64,000 bases of DNA, taken from NCBI RefSeq assembly GCF_001654985.1, contig NZ_LXEU01000071.1:16848-80847 (forward strand), given 5' to 3'. A program made the position numbers and the translations under genes. This DNA comes from Kluyvera georgiana ATCC 51603. Its GTDB lineage: Bacteria; Pseudomonadota; Gammaproteobacteria; Enterobacterales; Enterobacteriaceae. The notes below the pieces were generated by a model, which ran no database searches, was not told where the DNA came from, and worked only from the letters and a program-made list of their open reading frames with translations. Below, piece by piece: positions 53,719 to 63,317 of this stretch (positions are counted from its first letter, which is position 1; every line of letters begins with the position of its first letter).

Positions 53719-55026
53719 ATGACGATGACGCCTTCTTCACTTATGCAGCAACTCCAACAGCACCGCCAGTTTCTGGTGGCGTTTAGCGGCGGTCTCGACT
53801 CGACGGTGCTGTTGCATCAACTGGTTTGCTGGCGGCGACAGGAGCCGGGCATTTCTCTACGGGCTATCCACATTCATCATGGCATCAGCCAGAATGCTGA
53901 CCGCTGGGTTGAGCACTGCCAGCAGCTGTGCGCAGAGTGGCAGGTGCCGCTGGTCGTCGAACGCGTTACGCTGATGCCGGGTGGGGCAGGGCTCGAAGCT
54001 GAGGCCCGAGCTGCGCGCTATCAGGCTTTTCGTGAAGCGCTGTTGCCCAGTGAAGTATTGTTGACGGCACAGCATCTGGATGACCAGAGCGAGACGCTGC
54101 TGCTGGCGCTGAAGCGCGGTAGCGGGCCTGCCGGGCTATCGGCGATGCCGGTCAGCGCGACGTTTGCCGATACGCAGCTGATCCGCCCTTTGTTGCATGA
54201 AACTCGCGCAACGCTGCTGCTGTGGGCGCAGCGTTACGGACTGCGCTGGATTGAAGATGAGAGCAATCAGGACGATGCCTACGACCGCAACTTCCTGCGT
54301 CTGCGCGTCTTGCCGCTGCTGAACGCCCGTTGGCCTCATTTTGCCGAGGCGGCAGCACGTAGTGCGGCGCTGTGCGGGGAACAAGAACAACTGCTGGATG
54401 AGCTGCTGGCCGACGAGCTGTCGCGGCTGCTTGACGTAAACGGCTCGCTGGCGATAGACCCTCTGGTTAGCATGAGCGGGCCGAAACGTGCCGCGTTGCT
54501 GCGCCGCTGGTTGGCCGCAATGGGGGCAACGATGCCGTCACGGGAAATGCTAACGCGGCTGTGGCAGGAGGTAGCGCTCGCGCGCGAAGATGCCGCGCCG
54601 TGTCTACGCCTCGGTGATTTTGACGTTCGTCGCTTTCAGCGGCGGTTGTGGTGGGTAAAAGCGCTGCCTGAACAAACGGATAGCCAGGTCGAGTGGCAAA
54701 ATCTGCACGCGCCGCTGGTGTTGCCCGATGGTCTTGGACAGGTGTCTCTGTTGCCGGGAGGGAATATTCATCTACCACGCGCCGACGAGCCGGTCACTAT
54801 CCGCTTTAAAGCCCCCGGGATGCTGCATATCGTAGGCCGTCACGGTGGGCGCAAACTGAAGAAAATCTGGCAGGAGCTAGGCGTGCCGCCCTGGTTGCGC
54901 GACACCACTCCGCTACTGTTTTATGGCGATACGCTTATCGCCGCCGCGGGACGGTTTGTGACGCAAGAGGGTGGGTGTGAAGCGGGAGCAGGCGTACAGC
55001 TTAGCTGGCAGAAAACGGGCAGCTAA
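53719..55026 (+). CDS. tilS: tRNA(Ile)-lysidine synthetase
   Basis: TilS attaches lysine to C34 of the CAU-anticodon tRNA(Ile), changing its decoding from AUG to AUA. The product has the PP-loop [13 protein letters not shown] near residue 25, [22 protein letters not shown] near 117, and the C-terminal TilS domain ([22 protein letters not shown]). The start is uncertain: ATG at 53719 (435 residues) is taken, while ATG at 53725 and a GTG at 53692 are alternatives and none has a strong ribosome site. A rof-side terminator overlaps the stop codon. Confidence 0.95.
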   Translation: MTMTPSSLMQQLQQHRQFLVAFSGGLDSTVLLHQLVCWRRQEPGISLRAIHIHHGISQNADRWVEHCQQLCAEWQVPLVVERVTLMPGGAGLEAEARAARYQAFREALLPSEVLLTAQHLDDQSETLLLALKRGSGPAGLSAMPVSATFADTQLIRPLLHETRATLLLWAQRYGLRWIEDESNQDDAYDRNFLRLRVLPLLNARWPHFAEAAARSAALCGEQEQLLDELLADELSRLLDVNGSLAIDPLVSMSGPKRAALLRRWLAAMGATMPSREMLTRLWQEVALAREDAAPCLRLGDFDVRRFQRRLWWVKALPEQTDSQVEWQNLHAPLVLPDGLGQVSLLPGGNIHLPRADEPVTIRFKAPGMLHIVGRHGGRKLKKIWQELGVPPWLRDTTPLLFYGDTLIAAAGRFVTQEGGCEAGAGVQLSWQKTGS

Positions 55027-55035
55027 GCTGCCCGT
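55015..55035 (-). terminator. Terminator of rof, overlapping the tilS stop codon
   Basis: ACGGGCAGC-TAA-GCTGCCCGT is a 9-bp stem whose loop is the tilS stop codon (55024-55026). On the minus strand it runs into TTTT (complement of 55012-55015), fitting a rof terminator. Confidence 0.7.
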
Positions 55036-55042
55036 CTCTCAA

Positions 55043-55297
55043 TTATGATTCACTGACCACCACGGTGCCGATTTGTGGGTGGCTGAAGCTGGTTATCCGG
55101 TCAAGTCGCAGCTCGCGCAGAGCGCCCGCGCTGTCGACAACCAGATATTCCACGTTCTTGCGTGATAACAGGTCGTGAGCTTTGGCTTGCAGCACTTCGC
55201 CGTCTTTCAGCTCTAGCGAGAGGACGAGGTGGTGCTGGCAGGCAAGCTCAAGATTGTCATAGTCATCACAGTTGATGGGTTGATAAGTATCATTCAT
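55043..55297 (-). CDS. rof: Rof, Rho-binding anti-terminator
   Basis: Rof (YaeO) binds Rho at its primary RNA site and blocks termination. The 84-residue acidic small beta protein begins [20 protein letters not shown] and ends IGTVVVSES, as in E. coli. ATG at 55295-55297 is chosen for length; another ATG two codons upstream (55301-55303) is in frame. The gene overlaps the 3' end of yaeP by 8 bases, a coupling that makes both one transcript. Confidence 0.93.
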   Translation of the reverse strand: MNDTYQPINCDDYDNLELACQHHLVLSLELKDGEVLQAKAHDLLSRKNVEYLVVDSAGALRELRLDRITSFSHPQIGTVVVSES

Positions 55298-55490
55298 TGA
55301 CATAATCGCTCACCAGTAAGTTTGCCGCCGCATACGCGGCTTTTTCCCTGACTGACTCAGAAATGGCGTCGTCCGCCGCAACTTCGTTTAAAACTTTCAG
55401 TACACAGCCTAGCGCATCCGGGATATACCCTAAATCACCGCTCGCAATTTCCGCATAGCGTTGACGAATCAACTCACAATAGTTGCCCAC
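55290..55490 (-). CDS. yaeP: YaeP, UPF0253 small protein of unknown function, GTG start
   Basis: A 66-residue protein rich in Ala, conserved in enterobacteria ([26 protein letters not shown], then [16 protein letters not shown]). No function is established. The start is GTG at 55488-55490, placed five bases after a near-perfect AGGAGG site. The protein is helical by eye. It lies directly upstream of, and overlaps, rof, so a link to Rho regulation is possible but unproven. Confidence 0.88.
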   Translation of the reverse strand: MGNYCELIRQRYAEIASGDLGYIPDALGCVLKVLNEVAADDAISESVREKAAYAAANLLVSDYVNE

Positions 55491-55656
55491 ATGCCCTCCT
55501 GTCAGCGCTTCAATTAAGCCTATGAAGATAATCTCTGTTTAGCAAGGTGACTATATCATACTCATTTAAGCATTATCAGCGGGATGAGTGGCGGTAGACG
55601 GGCCTTTTGGCGTTGATTTCGTTACAATGACCTCCATTTTTTGCAGGAGTTTAGCC

Positions 55657-56202
55657 ATGGCGCTGAAAGCAACGATTTATAAAGCAGTGGTCAACGTCGC
55701 CGACCTCGACCGTAGCCAGTTTCTGGACGCGTCCTTAACCCTCGCGCGCCACCCGTCTGAAACCCAGGAGCGCATGATGCTACGCCTGCTGGCGTGGATG
55801 AAGTATGCCGACGAACGTCTGCAGTTTACCCGCGGTCTCTCTTCGGACGACGAGCCGGAGGTGTGGCTGCGCAACGATCATCTGGGTATCGATCTGTGGA
55901 TTGAGCTGGGGCTGCCGGACGATCGGCGGATCAAAAAAGCCTGCAGCCTGGCGCAGGAGGTGGCGCTGTTCACCTATAATAGTCGTGCTGCAGAGATTTG
56001 GTGGCAGCAGAATCAGAGCAAAATGGCAGGCTTTAAAAACCTGAGTATCTGGTATCTCGACGATGAGCAATTGGCGAAGCTTAGCGCGTTTGCCGAGCGC
56101 ACCATGACGCTGCAAGCGACGATTCAGGAAGGGGCAATCTGGTTATCGGATGCTCAGAATAATCTGGAAATTCATCTGACGCCGTGGCAGACGCGGGCAT
56201 GA
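55657..56202 (+). CDS. yaeQ: YaeQ family protein (PD-(D/E)xK-like fold)
   Basis: The 181-residue protein matches YaeQ ([62 protein letters not shown]). The family has a PD-(D/E)xK nuclease-like structure, and was once proposed to compensate for RfaH loss; its role is unclear. ATG at 55657 with GCAGGAG upstream. The stop overlaps the arfB start by four bases (ATGA). Confidence 0.93.
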   Translation: MALKATIYKAVVNVADLDRSQFLDASLTLARHPSETQERMMLRLLAWMKYADERLQFTRGLSSDDEPEVWLRNDHLGIDLWIELGLPDDRRIKKACSLAQEVALFTYNSRAAEIWWQQNQSKMAGFKNLSIWYLDDEQLAKLSAFAERTMTLQATIQEGAIWLSDAQNNLEIHLTPWQTRA

Positions 56203-56612
56203 TTACGCTCTTCCGGCAGGTGAGCATCCCGGATGATGAGCTGACGATTACAGCCATCCGGGCGCAGGGCGCGGGCGGTCAGCATGTGAATAAGACCTCC
56301 ACGGCGATTCACCTGCGCTTTGACATTCGCGCCTCCAGCCTGCCAGAGTATTACAAAGAACGCCTGCTCGCCGCCTGCCACCACTTAATTTCTGCTGACG
56401 GTGTGATTATCATTAAGGCGCAGGAATACCGTAGCCAGGAGAGGAATCGCGAAGCGGCGATTGCCCGGCTGGTGGCGGTGATCCAGACGTTAACGACAGA
56501 ACAAAAAAGCCGACGCCCTACGCGCCCAACCCGCGCGTCGAAAGAGCGGCGGTTGAATTCAAAAGCGCAGAAATCTTCAGTGAAGTCCATGCGCGGGAAA
56601 GTTCGCTATTAA
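56199..56612 (+). CDS. arfB: ArfB, alternative ribosome-rescue peptidyl-tRNA hydrolase
   Basis: ArfB (YaeJ) frees ribosomes stalled on mRNAs lacking a stop codon. The 137-residue protein has the release-factor GGQ motif at residues 26-28 ([15 protein letters not shown]) and the basic C-terminal tail (from about 105, [15 protein letters not shown] and KSMRGKVRY) that enters the empty mRNA channel. ATG at 56199 overlaps yaeQ; the last residues differ from E. coli (Y instead of SGRE). Confidence 0.95.
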   Translation: MITLFRQVSIPDDELTITAIRAQGAGGQHVNKTSTAIHLRFDIRASSLPEYYKERLLAACHHLISADGVIIIKAQEYRSQERNREAAIARLVAVIQTLTTEQKSRRPTRPTRASKERRLNSKAQKSSVKSMRGKVRY

Positions 56613-56648
56613 GCCGGACGTGGATGTAATAAGAATAAGGAATTGAGG

Positions 56649-57350
56649 GTGAAAAAAGCGATATTAGCCATTGCGGCCACGGGGATGCTGTTTGGGTTAT
56701 TCGGATGCAACCATTCTGACGTGACCGCCATCAAGCCGACGCAGCCAGCAGAATTAACCCCTATGCAGCAAAGCTGGCGCGGTGTTCTGCCGTGCGCAGA
56801 TTGCGAAGGCATTGAGACTTCGCTGTTCCTCGAGAAGGACGGTACCTGGGTGATGAACGAGCGCTATCAGGGTGTCAGTCGTGAGCCGTCATCATTTGGC
56901 TCGTACGGTACCTGGGCGCGCACCGCCGATAAGCTGGTGCTGACCGACAGCCAGGGGGAGAAGTCATACTACCGGGCGAAGGGCGAGAAGCTGGAGATGC
57001 TCGACCGCGAGGGTAACCCCATCGAATCGACGCTGAACTATACGCTGGAACCGGTTAAAGCGAGCCTGCCAACCACGCCGATGGCAATGCGCGGGATGTA
57101 TTTCTACATGGCAGACGCGGCCACCTTTACCGACTGTGCTACCGGGCAGCGCGTGGCGGTTGTGAATAACGCCCAGCTGGAGCGTGATTATGCGGCTGCA
57201 AAAGGCGGCGAGAGCAAACCGATTCTGCTGGTGGTTGAAGGGCACTTTACCGTTGAGGAGAATCCCGATACCGGCGCGATGGTGAAAACGCTGGCGACCG
57301 ATAAAGCCGGGACGTTTGCTCCGGGCAAAGACTGTACCAGCGCGAAGTAA
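56649..57350 (+). CDS. nlpE: NlpE, outer-membrane lipoprotein and Cpx sensor
   Basis: NlpE (CutF) relays surface contact, lipoprotein sorting and copper or redox stress to CpxA. The 233-residue precursor has a lipobox LFGC with Cys20, an N-terminal barrel domain with the redox CXXC pair at Cys49 and Cys52 (LPCADCEG), and a second C-terminal domain with two more Cys. The start is GTG at 56649, seven bases after AAGGAA; a TTG two codons upstream is unlikely. In E. coli yaeF separates nlpE from proS; it is absent here. Confidence 0.94.
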   Translation: MKKAILAIAATGMLFGLFGCNHSDVTAIKPTQPAELTPMQQSWRGVLPCADCEGIETSLFLEKDGTWVMNERYQGVSREPSSFGSYGTWARTADKLVLTDSQGEKSYYRAKGEKLEMLDREGNPIESTLNYTLEPVKASLPTTPMAMRGMYFYMADAATFTDCATGQRVAVVNNAQLERDYAAAKGGESKPILLVVEGHFTVEENPDTGAMVKTLATDKAGTFAPGKDCTSAK

Positions 57351-57358
57351 CGGTGTTT

Positions 57359-57438
57359 GTAGGCCAGATAAGCGCAGCGCCATCAGGCAATTCGGAGCCG
57401 ATTGCCGGATGGCGGCGTAAATGCTTTATCCGGCTTAC
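57359..57438. repeat. REP pair (BIME) between nlpE and proS
   Basis: GTAGGCCAGATAAGCGCAGC...CATCAGGC (57359-57388) and GCCGGATGGCGGCGTAAATG...CCGGCTTAC (57404-57438) are opposed REP units, just after the nlpE stop. Confidence 0.87.
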
Positions 57439-57469
57439 AGAGGATTGCGCTCGTACAAGGTGTTGATAT

Positions 57470-57498
57470 AAAAAAGCCTCGCAAATGCGAGGCTTTTT
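57470..57498. terminator. Bidirectional terminator between nlpE and proS
   Basis: AAAAAGCCTCGCA-AA-TGCGAGGCTTTTT is a symmetric 13-bp stem with A and T runs on both sides, suited to end transcripts from both converging genes. Confidence 0.93.
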
Positions 57499-57542
57499 TG
57501 TCGCCCGGACGAGGCGTAAACGCCGGGAGGGCATCGAACGGA

Positions 57543-59261
57543 TTAGCCCTTAATCGCTTTCACCAGATAATCAACGATGTCGCCGGTTTTAATCAGCTGC
57601 TTCTCGCCGTTACGACGGTATTTGTATTCGATATCGTCGTTGTCGAGGTTACGGTCGCCAAGCACGATGGTATGCGGAATACCAATAAGCTCCATGTCGG
57701 CGAACATCACGCCCGGACGCTCTTTACGGTCATCCATCAGCACTTCGATACCCTGCGCACGCAGTTCAGCGTACAGCTTCTCCGCCAGTTCCTGCACGCG
57801 GTAGGATTTGTGCATGTTCATCGGCAGAATTGCTACCTGGAACGGCGCGATGGCGTCTGGCCATACAATGCCGCGATCGTCAAAGTTCTGCTCGATAGCC
57901 GCAGCCACGACGCGAGTGACCCCGATACCGTAGCAGCCCATGGTCAGGATCTGGTTACGGCCATCTTCGCCCTGTACGGAGGCTTTCATCGCTTCTGAGT
58001 ACTTGGTACCCAGTTGGAAGATGTGGCCCACTTCGATACCGCGTTTGATCATCAGCGTGCCTTTGCCATCCGGGCTCGGATCGCCAGCGACCACGTTACG
58101 GATGTCTGCTACTTCCGGAGTCGCGACGTCACGATCCCAGTTGATACCGAAGTAGTGCTTACCGTCGATGTTAGCGCCGGCAGCGAAATCGCTCATGACG
58201 GCAACGGTACGGTCAATAATTACCGGAATCGACATATTGACCGGGCCGAGAGAACCTGGACCTGCTTTCACCAGTGCGCGAATCTCTTCTTCGGTGGCAA
58301 AGGTCAGCGGAGCTGCAACCTGTGGCAGTTTTTCCGCTTTCACTTCGTTCAGCTCGTGATCGCCGCGAACCAGCAGGGCAATCAGCGGAGACTTGCTGCC
58401 TTCCACCGTTTTCACCAGCAGGGTTTTTACGGTTTTCTCGATTGGCAGATTGAACTGCTCAACCAGCTCGGCGATAGTTTTCGCATTCGGCGTATCAACC
58501 AGCGTCATCTCCTGGGTTGCTGCCGCGCGCGGCTCTTTCGGCGCAAGCGCTTCTGCGAACTCAATGTTTGCCGCGTAGTCGGAAGAGTCAGAGAAGATCA
58601 CATCATCTTCGCCGCTCTGGGCCAGCACCTGGAATTCGTGGGAAGCGCTGCCGCCGATAGAACCGGTGTCAGCCTGTACAGCACGGAAATCCAGGCCCAT
58701 GCGGCTGAAGATTTTGCTGTATGCCGCGTACATCGCGTCGTAAGTCTCTTGCAGGGATTCCTGAGAAGTATGGAAAGAGTAGGCATCTTTCATCAGGAAC
58801 TCACGGGAGCGCATGACGCCAAAACGCGGACGGACTTCGTCACGGAATTTGGTCTGGATCTGATAGAAGTTCAGCGGCAGCTGTTTGTAAGAGCTCAGCT
58901 CATTACGAATCAGGTCGGTGATGACTTCTTCGTGCGTCGGACCGAGGACGAACGAACGATCGCCACGATCAGCAATACGCAGCAGTTCCGGGCCATACTG
59001 TTCCCAACGGCCGCTCTCTTCCCACAGTTCGGAAGGCTGAACTACCGGCATCAACACCTCGATTGCACCGGCGTTGTTCATCTCTTCACGCACGATGTTT
59101 TCGACTTTTTTCAGGACGCGCACGCCGGTCGGCAGCCAGGTGTATAACCCGGAGGCCAGCTTGCGGATCATCCCGGCGCGCAGCATCAGCTGATGGCTGA
59201 TGACTTCGGCGTCGGCAGGTGTCTCCTTCAGAGTGGAGAGCAGATATTGGCTAGTACGCAT
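57543..59261 (-). CDS. proS: Prolyl-tRNA synthetase
   Basis: ProS charges tRNA(Pro). The 572 residues equal the E. coli length and show the class II core ([24 protein letters not shown] as motif 1 region; [25 protein letters not shown] as motif 2), the inserted editing domain (about 225-395, deacylating Ala-tRNA(Pro)), [10 protein letters not shown] as motif 3 and the anticodon-binding C-terminal domain. ATG at 59259-59261; a longer reading upstream is unconserved. A stem (59291-59309) lies in its leader. Confidence 0.98.
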   Translation of the reverse strand: MRTSQYLLSTLKETPADAEVISHQLMLRAGMIRKLASGLYTWLPTGVRVLKKVENIVREEMNNAGAIEVLMPVVQPSELWEESGRWEQYGPELLRIADRGDRSFVLGPTHEEVITDLIRNELSSYKQLPLNFYQIQTKFRDEVRPRFGVMRSREFLMKDAYSFHTSQESLQETYDAMYAAYSKIFSRMGLDFRAVQADTGSIGGSASHEFQVLAQSGEDDVIFSDSSDYAANIEFAEALAPKEPRAAATQEMTLVDTPNAKTIAELVEQFNLPIEKTVKTLLVKTVEGSKSPLIALLVRGDHELNEVKAEKLPQVAAPLTFATEEEIRALVKAGPGSLGPVNMSIPVIIDRTVAVMSDFAAGANIDGKHYFGINWDRDVATPEVADIRNVVAGDPSPDGKGTLMIKRGIEVGHIFQLGTKYSEAMKASVQGEDGRNQILTMGCYGIGVTRVVAAAIEQNFDDRGIVWPDAIAPFQVAILPMNMHKSYRVQELAEKLYAELRAQGIEVLMDDRKERPGVMFADMELIGIPHTIVLGDRNLDNDDIEYKYRRNGEKQLIKTGDIVDYLVKAIKG

Positions 59262-59290
59262 GTTGTTACGGTTCCAGTTGAACGATCGAA

Positions 59291-59309
59291 CAGGCTCAAG
59301 ACGAGCCTG
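59291..59309 (-). other. Hairpin in the proS leader
   Basis: CAGGCTC-AAGAC-GAGCCTG is a 7-bp stem about 30 bases before the proS ATG and 65 after the trmO stop. Without a T run it is unlikely to terminate trmO fully. Confidence 0.45.
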
Positions 59310-59374
59310 GCACAAAACAAAAGTGGTTTAGTTTACCAGCGAGAAAGGGATGTCAAAAGAGTGCGCGGCGCAAA

Positions 59375-60082
59375 TTACCGGGCTTCGAGGGCAAAGACCT
59401 CAAATCCTGACGCAGTCACGCGCCAGCGGACGTTAAAGTCCAGCAGCCAGACCGCGTAGGTTTTGCCTTCTTCCTCGTTTTTACGGTAGGCAGGACGCGG
59501 ATCCTGCGCCAGCACTTCGGCAATAAATTGACGTAGGCGCGGGTAACGTTTTTCCAACCCGAGCAACTGCCGGGCAATTTCCTCGCTGAAGGTGACGTTC
59601 ACGTCGGCCTGTGGCGCGTCCTGCGCATAGCTGGCGCGCGCTTCGGGCAGCGACTCGGCAAAGGGCAGATACGGTTTGATATCAACCACGGGCGTGCCGT
59701 CGACGAGATCCAGCCCGCCTAACTCAAGAATCACCTGCTCTTTATGGCAGCGGATGCCGCGCAGTTCGACCAACGACATCCCAATTGGGTTAGGACGGAA
59801 GGTTGAGCGAGTCGCAAAAACGCCCATTCTCGCGTTGCCTCCCAGCCGAGGAGGGCGAACGGTGGGGCGCCAGCCGCCTTCCATCGTTTGATGGAAGACG
59901 AACAGTACCCACAGATGGCTGAATGCCTCCAGGCCGCGCACCGCGCCAGCCTGGTTGTAGGGCGCGAGCAGATGTAACTCACCGCTACAGCTTTTTACCA
60001 GCCCCGGCTGGCGAGGAACGGCAAACTTCTCTTTATAGGGAGAACGGATAACGCCTATCTGCGCAAATGAGAATGTGCTCAT
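59375..60082 (-). CDS. trmO: TrmO, tRNA(Thr) m6t6A37 methyltransferase
   Basis: TrmO (TsaA/YaeB) uses S-adenosylmethionine to N6-methylate t6A37 in tRNA(Thr). The 235-residue protein has the distinctive single-sheeted beta-barrel fold: IGVIRSPYKEKFAVPRQPGL near the start, HLWVLFVFHQ, then RSTFRPNPIGMSLVEL and the DLVDGTPVVDIKPYLPFAE signature. The ATG at 60080-60082 overlaps the rcsF stop by one base (TAATG), so translation is probably coupled to that of the lipoprotein. Confidence 0.95.
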   Translation of the reverse strand: MSTFSFAQIGVIRSPYKEKFAVPRQPGLVKSCSGELHLLAPYNQAGAVRGLEAFSHLWVLFVFHQTMEGGWRPTVRPPRLGGNARMGVFATRSTFRPNPIGMSLVELRGIRCHKEQVILELGGLDLVDGTPVVDIKPYLPFAESLPEARASYAQDAPQADVNVTFSEEIARQLLGLEKRYPRLRQFIAEVLAQDPRPAYRKNEEEGKTYAVWLLDFNVRWRVTASGFEVFALEAR

Positions 60083-60486
60083 TACTTCGCGGAAACGTTG
60101 AGCGCAGACCCGACGCACACTGCCTGACGGTAGCAGCCCGGTGTGCCGCTTGTCACTTCACAGCTGTGCAGCAGTACCGCATTCGCTTTCATTTTAGAGG
60201 CGTTAATTTGCATGCGTTTGCGCGCGGTTGGGATATTGGGTGGTGAATCCTGATTGGTGGCCTGGCAAGATTCGCCCGACACTTCGCCCAGATCGCGGAA
60301 CGGTTTACCGACCAGATCTTCAGCGTTGGTAATAATTCGTACCGGCGTCGCGCGAGGCGCCTTCGGTTTCGCAGTCTCCGTTTTGACGGGGGTCGCAGTG
60401 CTTTGAACGGGTTCAACGGGGGATCTGTTTAGCATGGAGCAGCCGCCTAACAGGAGCGCTAATAAACAGACCGGTAAAGCACGCAT
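60082..60486 (-). CDS. rcsF: RcsF, outer-membrane lipoprotein sensor of the Rcs system
   Basis: RcsF detects lipopolysaccharide and peptidoglycan damage and relieves IgaA inhibition of the Rcs phosphorelay. The 134-residue precursor has a lipobox LGGC with Cys16, a Pro/Thr/Lys-rich disordered linker (about 20-50) that threads through outer-membrane proteins, and a compact domain with four Cys (near 74, 109, 118 and 124) forming two disulfides. ATG at 60484-60486. BamA, its assembly partner, is elsewhere in this window. Confidence 0.96.
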   Translation of the reverse strand: MRALPVCLLALLLGGCSMLNRSPVEPVQSTATPVKTETAKPKAPRATPVRIITNAEDLVGKPFRDLGEVSGESCQATNQDSPPNIPTARKRMQINASKMKANAVLLHSCEVTSGTPGCYRQAVCVGSALNVSAK

Positions 60487-60546
60487 AATAATTCCTCTAT
60501 AAAGGGTAGACCAGGGGGCTATTGAATCAGGTGCTTGCATAAATGA

Positions 60547-60570
60547 CAAGACGGGCATGCGCCCGTCTTG
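60547..60570 (-). terminator. Hairpin after metQ
   Basis: CAAGACGGGC-ATGC-GCCCGTCTTG is a perfect 10-bp stem, 26 bases after the metQ stop on the minus strand. The following T run is short (TCATTTATG), so termination may be partial. Confidence 0.7.
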
Positions 60571-60596
60571 AAAGATACTGCTTAGCGGTAATGCGA

Positions 60597-61412
60597 TTAC
60601 CAGCCTTTAACAGCGCCGCCGTTAAAGATTTTGTTCGCCGCTTCGTACACTTCGTCAGACTGGTAAGCCTGAACGAATTTCTTCACGTTTTCCGCGTCTT
60701 TGTTGTCTTCGCGAGTCACGATCAGGTTCACATACGGAGAATCTTTGCCTTCAACGAAGATACCGTCTTTCGCCGGAGTCAGGTTGATCTGGCTGGCGTA
60801 GGTGGTGTTAATAACGGCCAGAGCAATCTGTGCATCGTCCAGGGAGCGCGGCAGCTGCGGTGCTTCCAGTTCAACAATCTTCAGATTTTTTGGGTTCTCT
60901 ACGATATCCAGAGAAGTCGGCAGAAGGCCAACGCCGTCTTTCAGTTTAATCAGACCTTCTTTCTGCAGCAGCAGCAGGGAACGGCCTAGGTTAGTTGGAT
61001 CGTTCGGCACGGCAATCTGGTCGCCCGCTTTCAGTTCATCCAGAGATTTGATTTTCTTGGAGTAACCAGCGATTGGGTAAACGAAGGTGTTACCTACGGA
61101 GACCAGTTTGTAACCGCGATCTTTGATCTGCTGATCGAGGTACGGTTTGTGCTGGAAGGCGTTGGCGTCGATATCGCCTTTGCTCAGCGCTTCGTTCGGC
61201 AGAACGTAGTCGTTAAAGGTGACCAGCTCAACGTCCAGGCCGTATTTCTCTTTTGCTACTTTCTGCGCAACTTCAGCAACCTGCTGTTCTGCGCCGACAA
61301 TCACGCCGACTTTAATGTGGTTGGGATCTTTTTCGTCCTGGCCGCAACCAACAAGTGCCAGAGAACCAATCAGGGCCCCAACTGCCGCAAAGGTTTTAAA
61401 ATTGAACGCCAT
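60597..61412 (-). CDS. metQ: MetQ, D/L-methionine-binding lipoprotein
   Basis: MetQ delivers D- and L-methionine to the MetNI importer. The 271-residue precursor has a lipobox LVGC with Cys23 and the NlpA-family binding fold (HIKVGVIVGAEQQVAEVAQKV; TFNDYVLPNEAL; FQHKPYLDQQ; NTFVYPIAGYSKKI). ATG at 61410-61412. Third gene of metNIQ, 40 bases after metI. Confidence 0.98.
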   Translation of the reverse strand: MAFNFKTFAAVGALIGSLALVGCGQDEKDPNHIKVGVIVGAEQQVAEVAQKVAKEKYGLDVELVTFNDYVLPNEALSKGDIDANAFQHKPYLDQQIKDRGYKLVSVGNTFVYPIAGYSKKIKSLDELKAGDQIAVPNDPTNLGRSLLLLQKEGLIKLKDGVGLLPTSLDIVENPKNLKIVELEAPQLPRSLDDAQIALAVINTTYASQINLTPAKDGIFVEGKDSPYVNLIVTREDNKDAENVKKFVQAYQSDEVYEAANKIFNGGAVKGW

Positions 61413-61452
61413 GCTTATTTCCTTAAACTTTTAAGTTGTGTTGTGTGTAACG

Positions 61453-62106
61453 CTATTTATGAGTCACTGCCCGGACGATACGATCGCCAGATAGTTGAAT
61501 TAAATAAACCAGAACGACCAGCAATACCAGCACTGTATTCATCACGACCGCATTATAACCAATGTAGCCGTACTGATAGCCAATCTGGCCCAGGCCGCCA
61601 GCGCCCACGGCACCGCCCATCGCGGAGTAGCCAACCAGCGTAATCAGGGTAATGGTTGCCGCATTCACCAGGCCCGGCAGGGCTTCCGGCAGCAGAACTT
61701 TACGGATGATTTGCATCGGCGTGGCACCCATTGCGCGGGAAGCTTCAATCAGCCCGGTCGGGATCTCCAGCAGGGCATTTTCCACCATACGGGCGATAAA
61801 CGGCGCGGCGCCCACGGTCAACGGAACAATAGCCGCCTGCAGACCAATAGACGTGCCCACAATCACGCGGGTAAATGGAATCATCCACACCAGCAGGATA
61901 ATGAACGGAATGGAGCGGAAGATATTCACCAGCGCAGAGAGAATGCGGTAAAGCTTGCCGTTCTCAATGATTTGCCCCGGGCGTGTCGTATAAAGAAGTA
62001 CGCCAACCGGCAAACCAATCACGAAACCGAAAAAGCCTGACACAAACGTCATGGCCAGCGTTTCCCAGACGCCGCGCGCCAGTAACCACATCATGGCCTC
62101 AGACAT
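61453..62106 (-). CDS. metI: MetI, methionine ABC transporter permease
   Basis: MetI forms the membrane pore of the methionine importer. The 217-residue protein has five membrane helices and the EAA coupling motif ([25 protein letters not shown] near 130-155) that contacts MetN. ATG at 62104-62106 lies within the 3' end of metN: the frames overlap by eight bases, indicating coupling. Confidence 0.98.
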   Translation of the reverse strand: MSEAMMWLLARGVWETLAMTFVSGFFGFVIGLPVGVLLYTTRPGQIIENGKLYRILSALVNIFRSIPFIILLVWMIPFTRVIVGTSIGLQAAIVPLTVGAAPFIARMVENALLEIPTGLIEASRAMGATPMQIIRKVLLPEALPGLVNAATITLITLVGYSAMGGAVGAGGLGQIGYQYGYIGYNAVVMNTVLVLLVVLVYLIQLSGDRIVRAVTHK

Positions 62107-63130
62107 AACCCAATACCTCTACTTTTACATGGTGTTGCTGCAGCCAGGCGATGGCCGCTTGCGTATCTTCAGGTGTACCGTGCATTTCGGTCAGCATGAT
62201 GCCGAACTTCACGCCGCCCGCGTAATCCATCTGCGCGCTGATAATGTTGTTATTCACGTTAAAGCGACGCGCGGTTTCTGACAGCAGCGGGGCGTCTACC
62301 GAATGTCCGGTAAACTCCATGCGCAGCATTGGGACGCTATCAGCGAACTGAGAGCCTTTCAGACGTGCCTGGTAGTCTTCTGGAATATCCAGATGCAGCG
62401 TGGACTGAATGAACTGCTGCGCCAGCGGCGTCTTAGGATGAGAGAAGACTTCACTTACCGTATCCTGTTCGATCAGCTCACCGTTGCTGATCACGGCGAC
62501 GCAGTCACAGATACGCTTAACAACATCCATCTCATGGGTGATGAGCAGAATAGTCAGGCCCAGACGACGGTTAATGTCTTTCAGCAGTTCGAGAATAGAA
62601 CGCGTGGTGGCCGGATCCAGCGCGCTGGTGGCCTCATCACACAGCAGTACCTTGGGGTTGCTGGCCAGAGCACGGGCAATCGCCACACGCTGTTTCTGCC
62701 CGCCGGACAGGTTTGCCGGATAGCTGTCGTGCTTATCGCCCAGACCGACGAGATCCAGCAGCTCGGTGACCCGGCGTTTGATTTCTTCTTTCGGCGTATT
62801 GTCGAGCTCCAGAGGCAGCGCGACGTTGCCAAATACGGTGCGAGACGAGAGCAGGTTAAAGTGCTGGAAGATCATACCAATCTGGCGGCGAGCTTTGGTC
62901 AGCGCCGACTCAGATAAGGACGTCAGTTCCTGGCCGCCGACCTGGACGCTGCCTTCAGTCGGACGTTCAAGCAGGTTGACGCAGCGAATCAGCGTGCTTT
63001 TACCTGCGCCGGATGCGCCAATGACGCCGTAAATTTGTCCCGCAGGCACGTGCAGGCTAACGTTGTTTAGCGCCTGAATTGTGCGGTGGCCCTGCTGGAA
63101 CACCTTGGTGATATTCGAAAGTTTAATCAT
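62099..63130 (-). CDS. metN: MetN, methionine ABC transporter ATPase
   Basis: MetN drives the importer and carries a C-terminal C2 (NIL) domain where bound methionine stops transport. The 343 residues show Walker [10 protein letters not shown] (near 38-46), LSGGQKQR signature, Walker [14 protein letters not shown], the switch His in LITHEMDVV and the NIL domain from about 265. ATG at 63128-63130. MetJ boxes lie 85-100 bases upstream. Confidence 0.98.
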   Translation of the reverse strand: MIKLSNITKVFQQGHRTIQALNNVSLHVPAGQIYGVIGASGAGKSTLIRCVNLLERPTEGSVQVGGQELTSLSESALTKARRQIGMIFQHFNLLSSRTVFGNVALPLELDNTPKEEIKRRVTELLDLVGLGDKHDSYPANLSGGQKQRVAIARALASNPKVLLCDEATSALDPATTRSILELLKDINRRLGLTILLITHEMDVVKRICDCVAVISNGELIEQDTVSEVFSHPKTPLAQQFIQSTLHLDIPEDYQARLKGSQFADSVPMLRMEFTGHSVDAPLLSETARRFNVNNNIISAQMDYAGGVKFGIMLTEMHGTPEDTQAAIAWLQQHHVKVEVLGYV

Positions 63131-63214
63131 TAGATTTTTTATTATCGGTTAGAGTTATCCGCGGCATTTTCTTCTGCCCTGGACGGGCGATGACCGTCAA
63201 CAAAACGGATGTTA

Positions 63215-63230
63215 AGGCATCTAGACGTCT
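63215..63230 (-). promoter_or_regulatory. MetJ operator (two adjacent met boxes)
   Basis: AGGCATCT-AGACGTCT are two adjoining 8-base met boxes; the second is a perfect consensus AGACGTCT and the first matches six of eight. MetJ with S-adenosylmethionine binds such tandem boxes to repress methionine genes. They are placed for metNIQ, but also lie about 90 bases before gmhB. Confidence 0.88.
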
Positions 63231-63317
63231 AAATCAATCTGATTTATGCGATCGACGCTTTCTTGCCTGGCGAAACATGCGATACTAAGGACACATGCCT
63301 TATTCAGGAGCAACACG

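Noticed and set aside
58014..59147. 377-codon open frame antisense to proS
   Set aside because: A by-product of proS codon use; the translation is rich in His, Phe and Arg without recognisable motifs.
63131..63317. S-adenosylmethionine riboswitch for metNIQ
   Set aside because: The leader is short and shows no SAM-riboswitch core; the MetJ boxes account for regulation, as in other enterobacteria.
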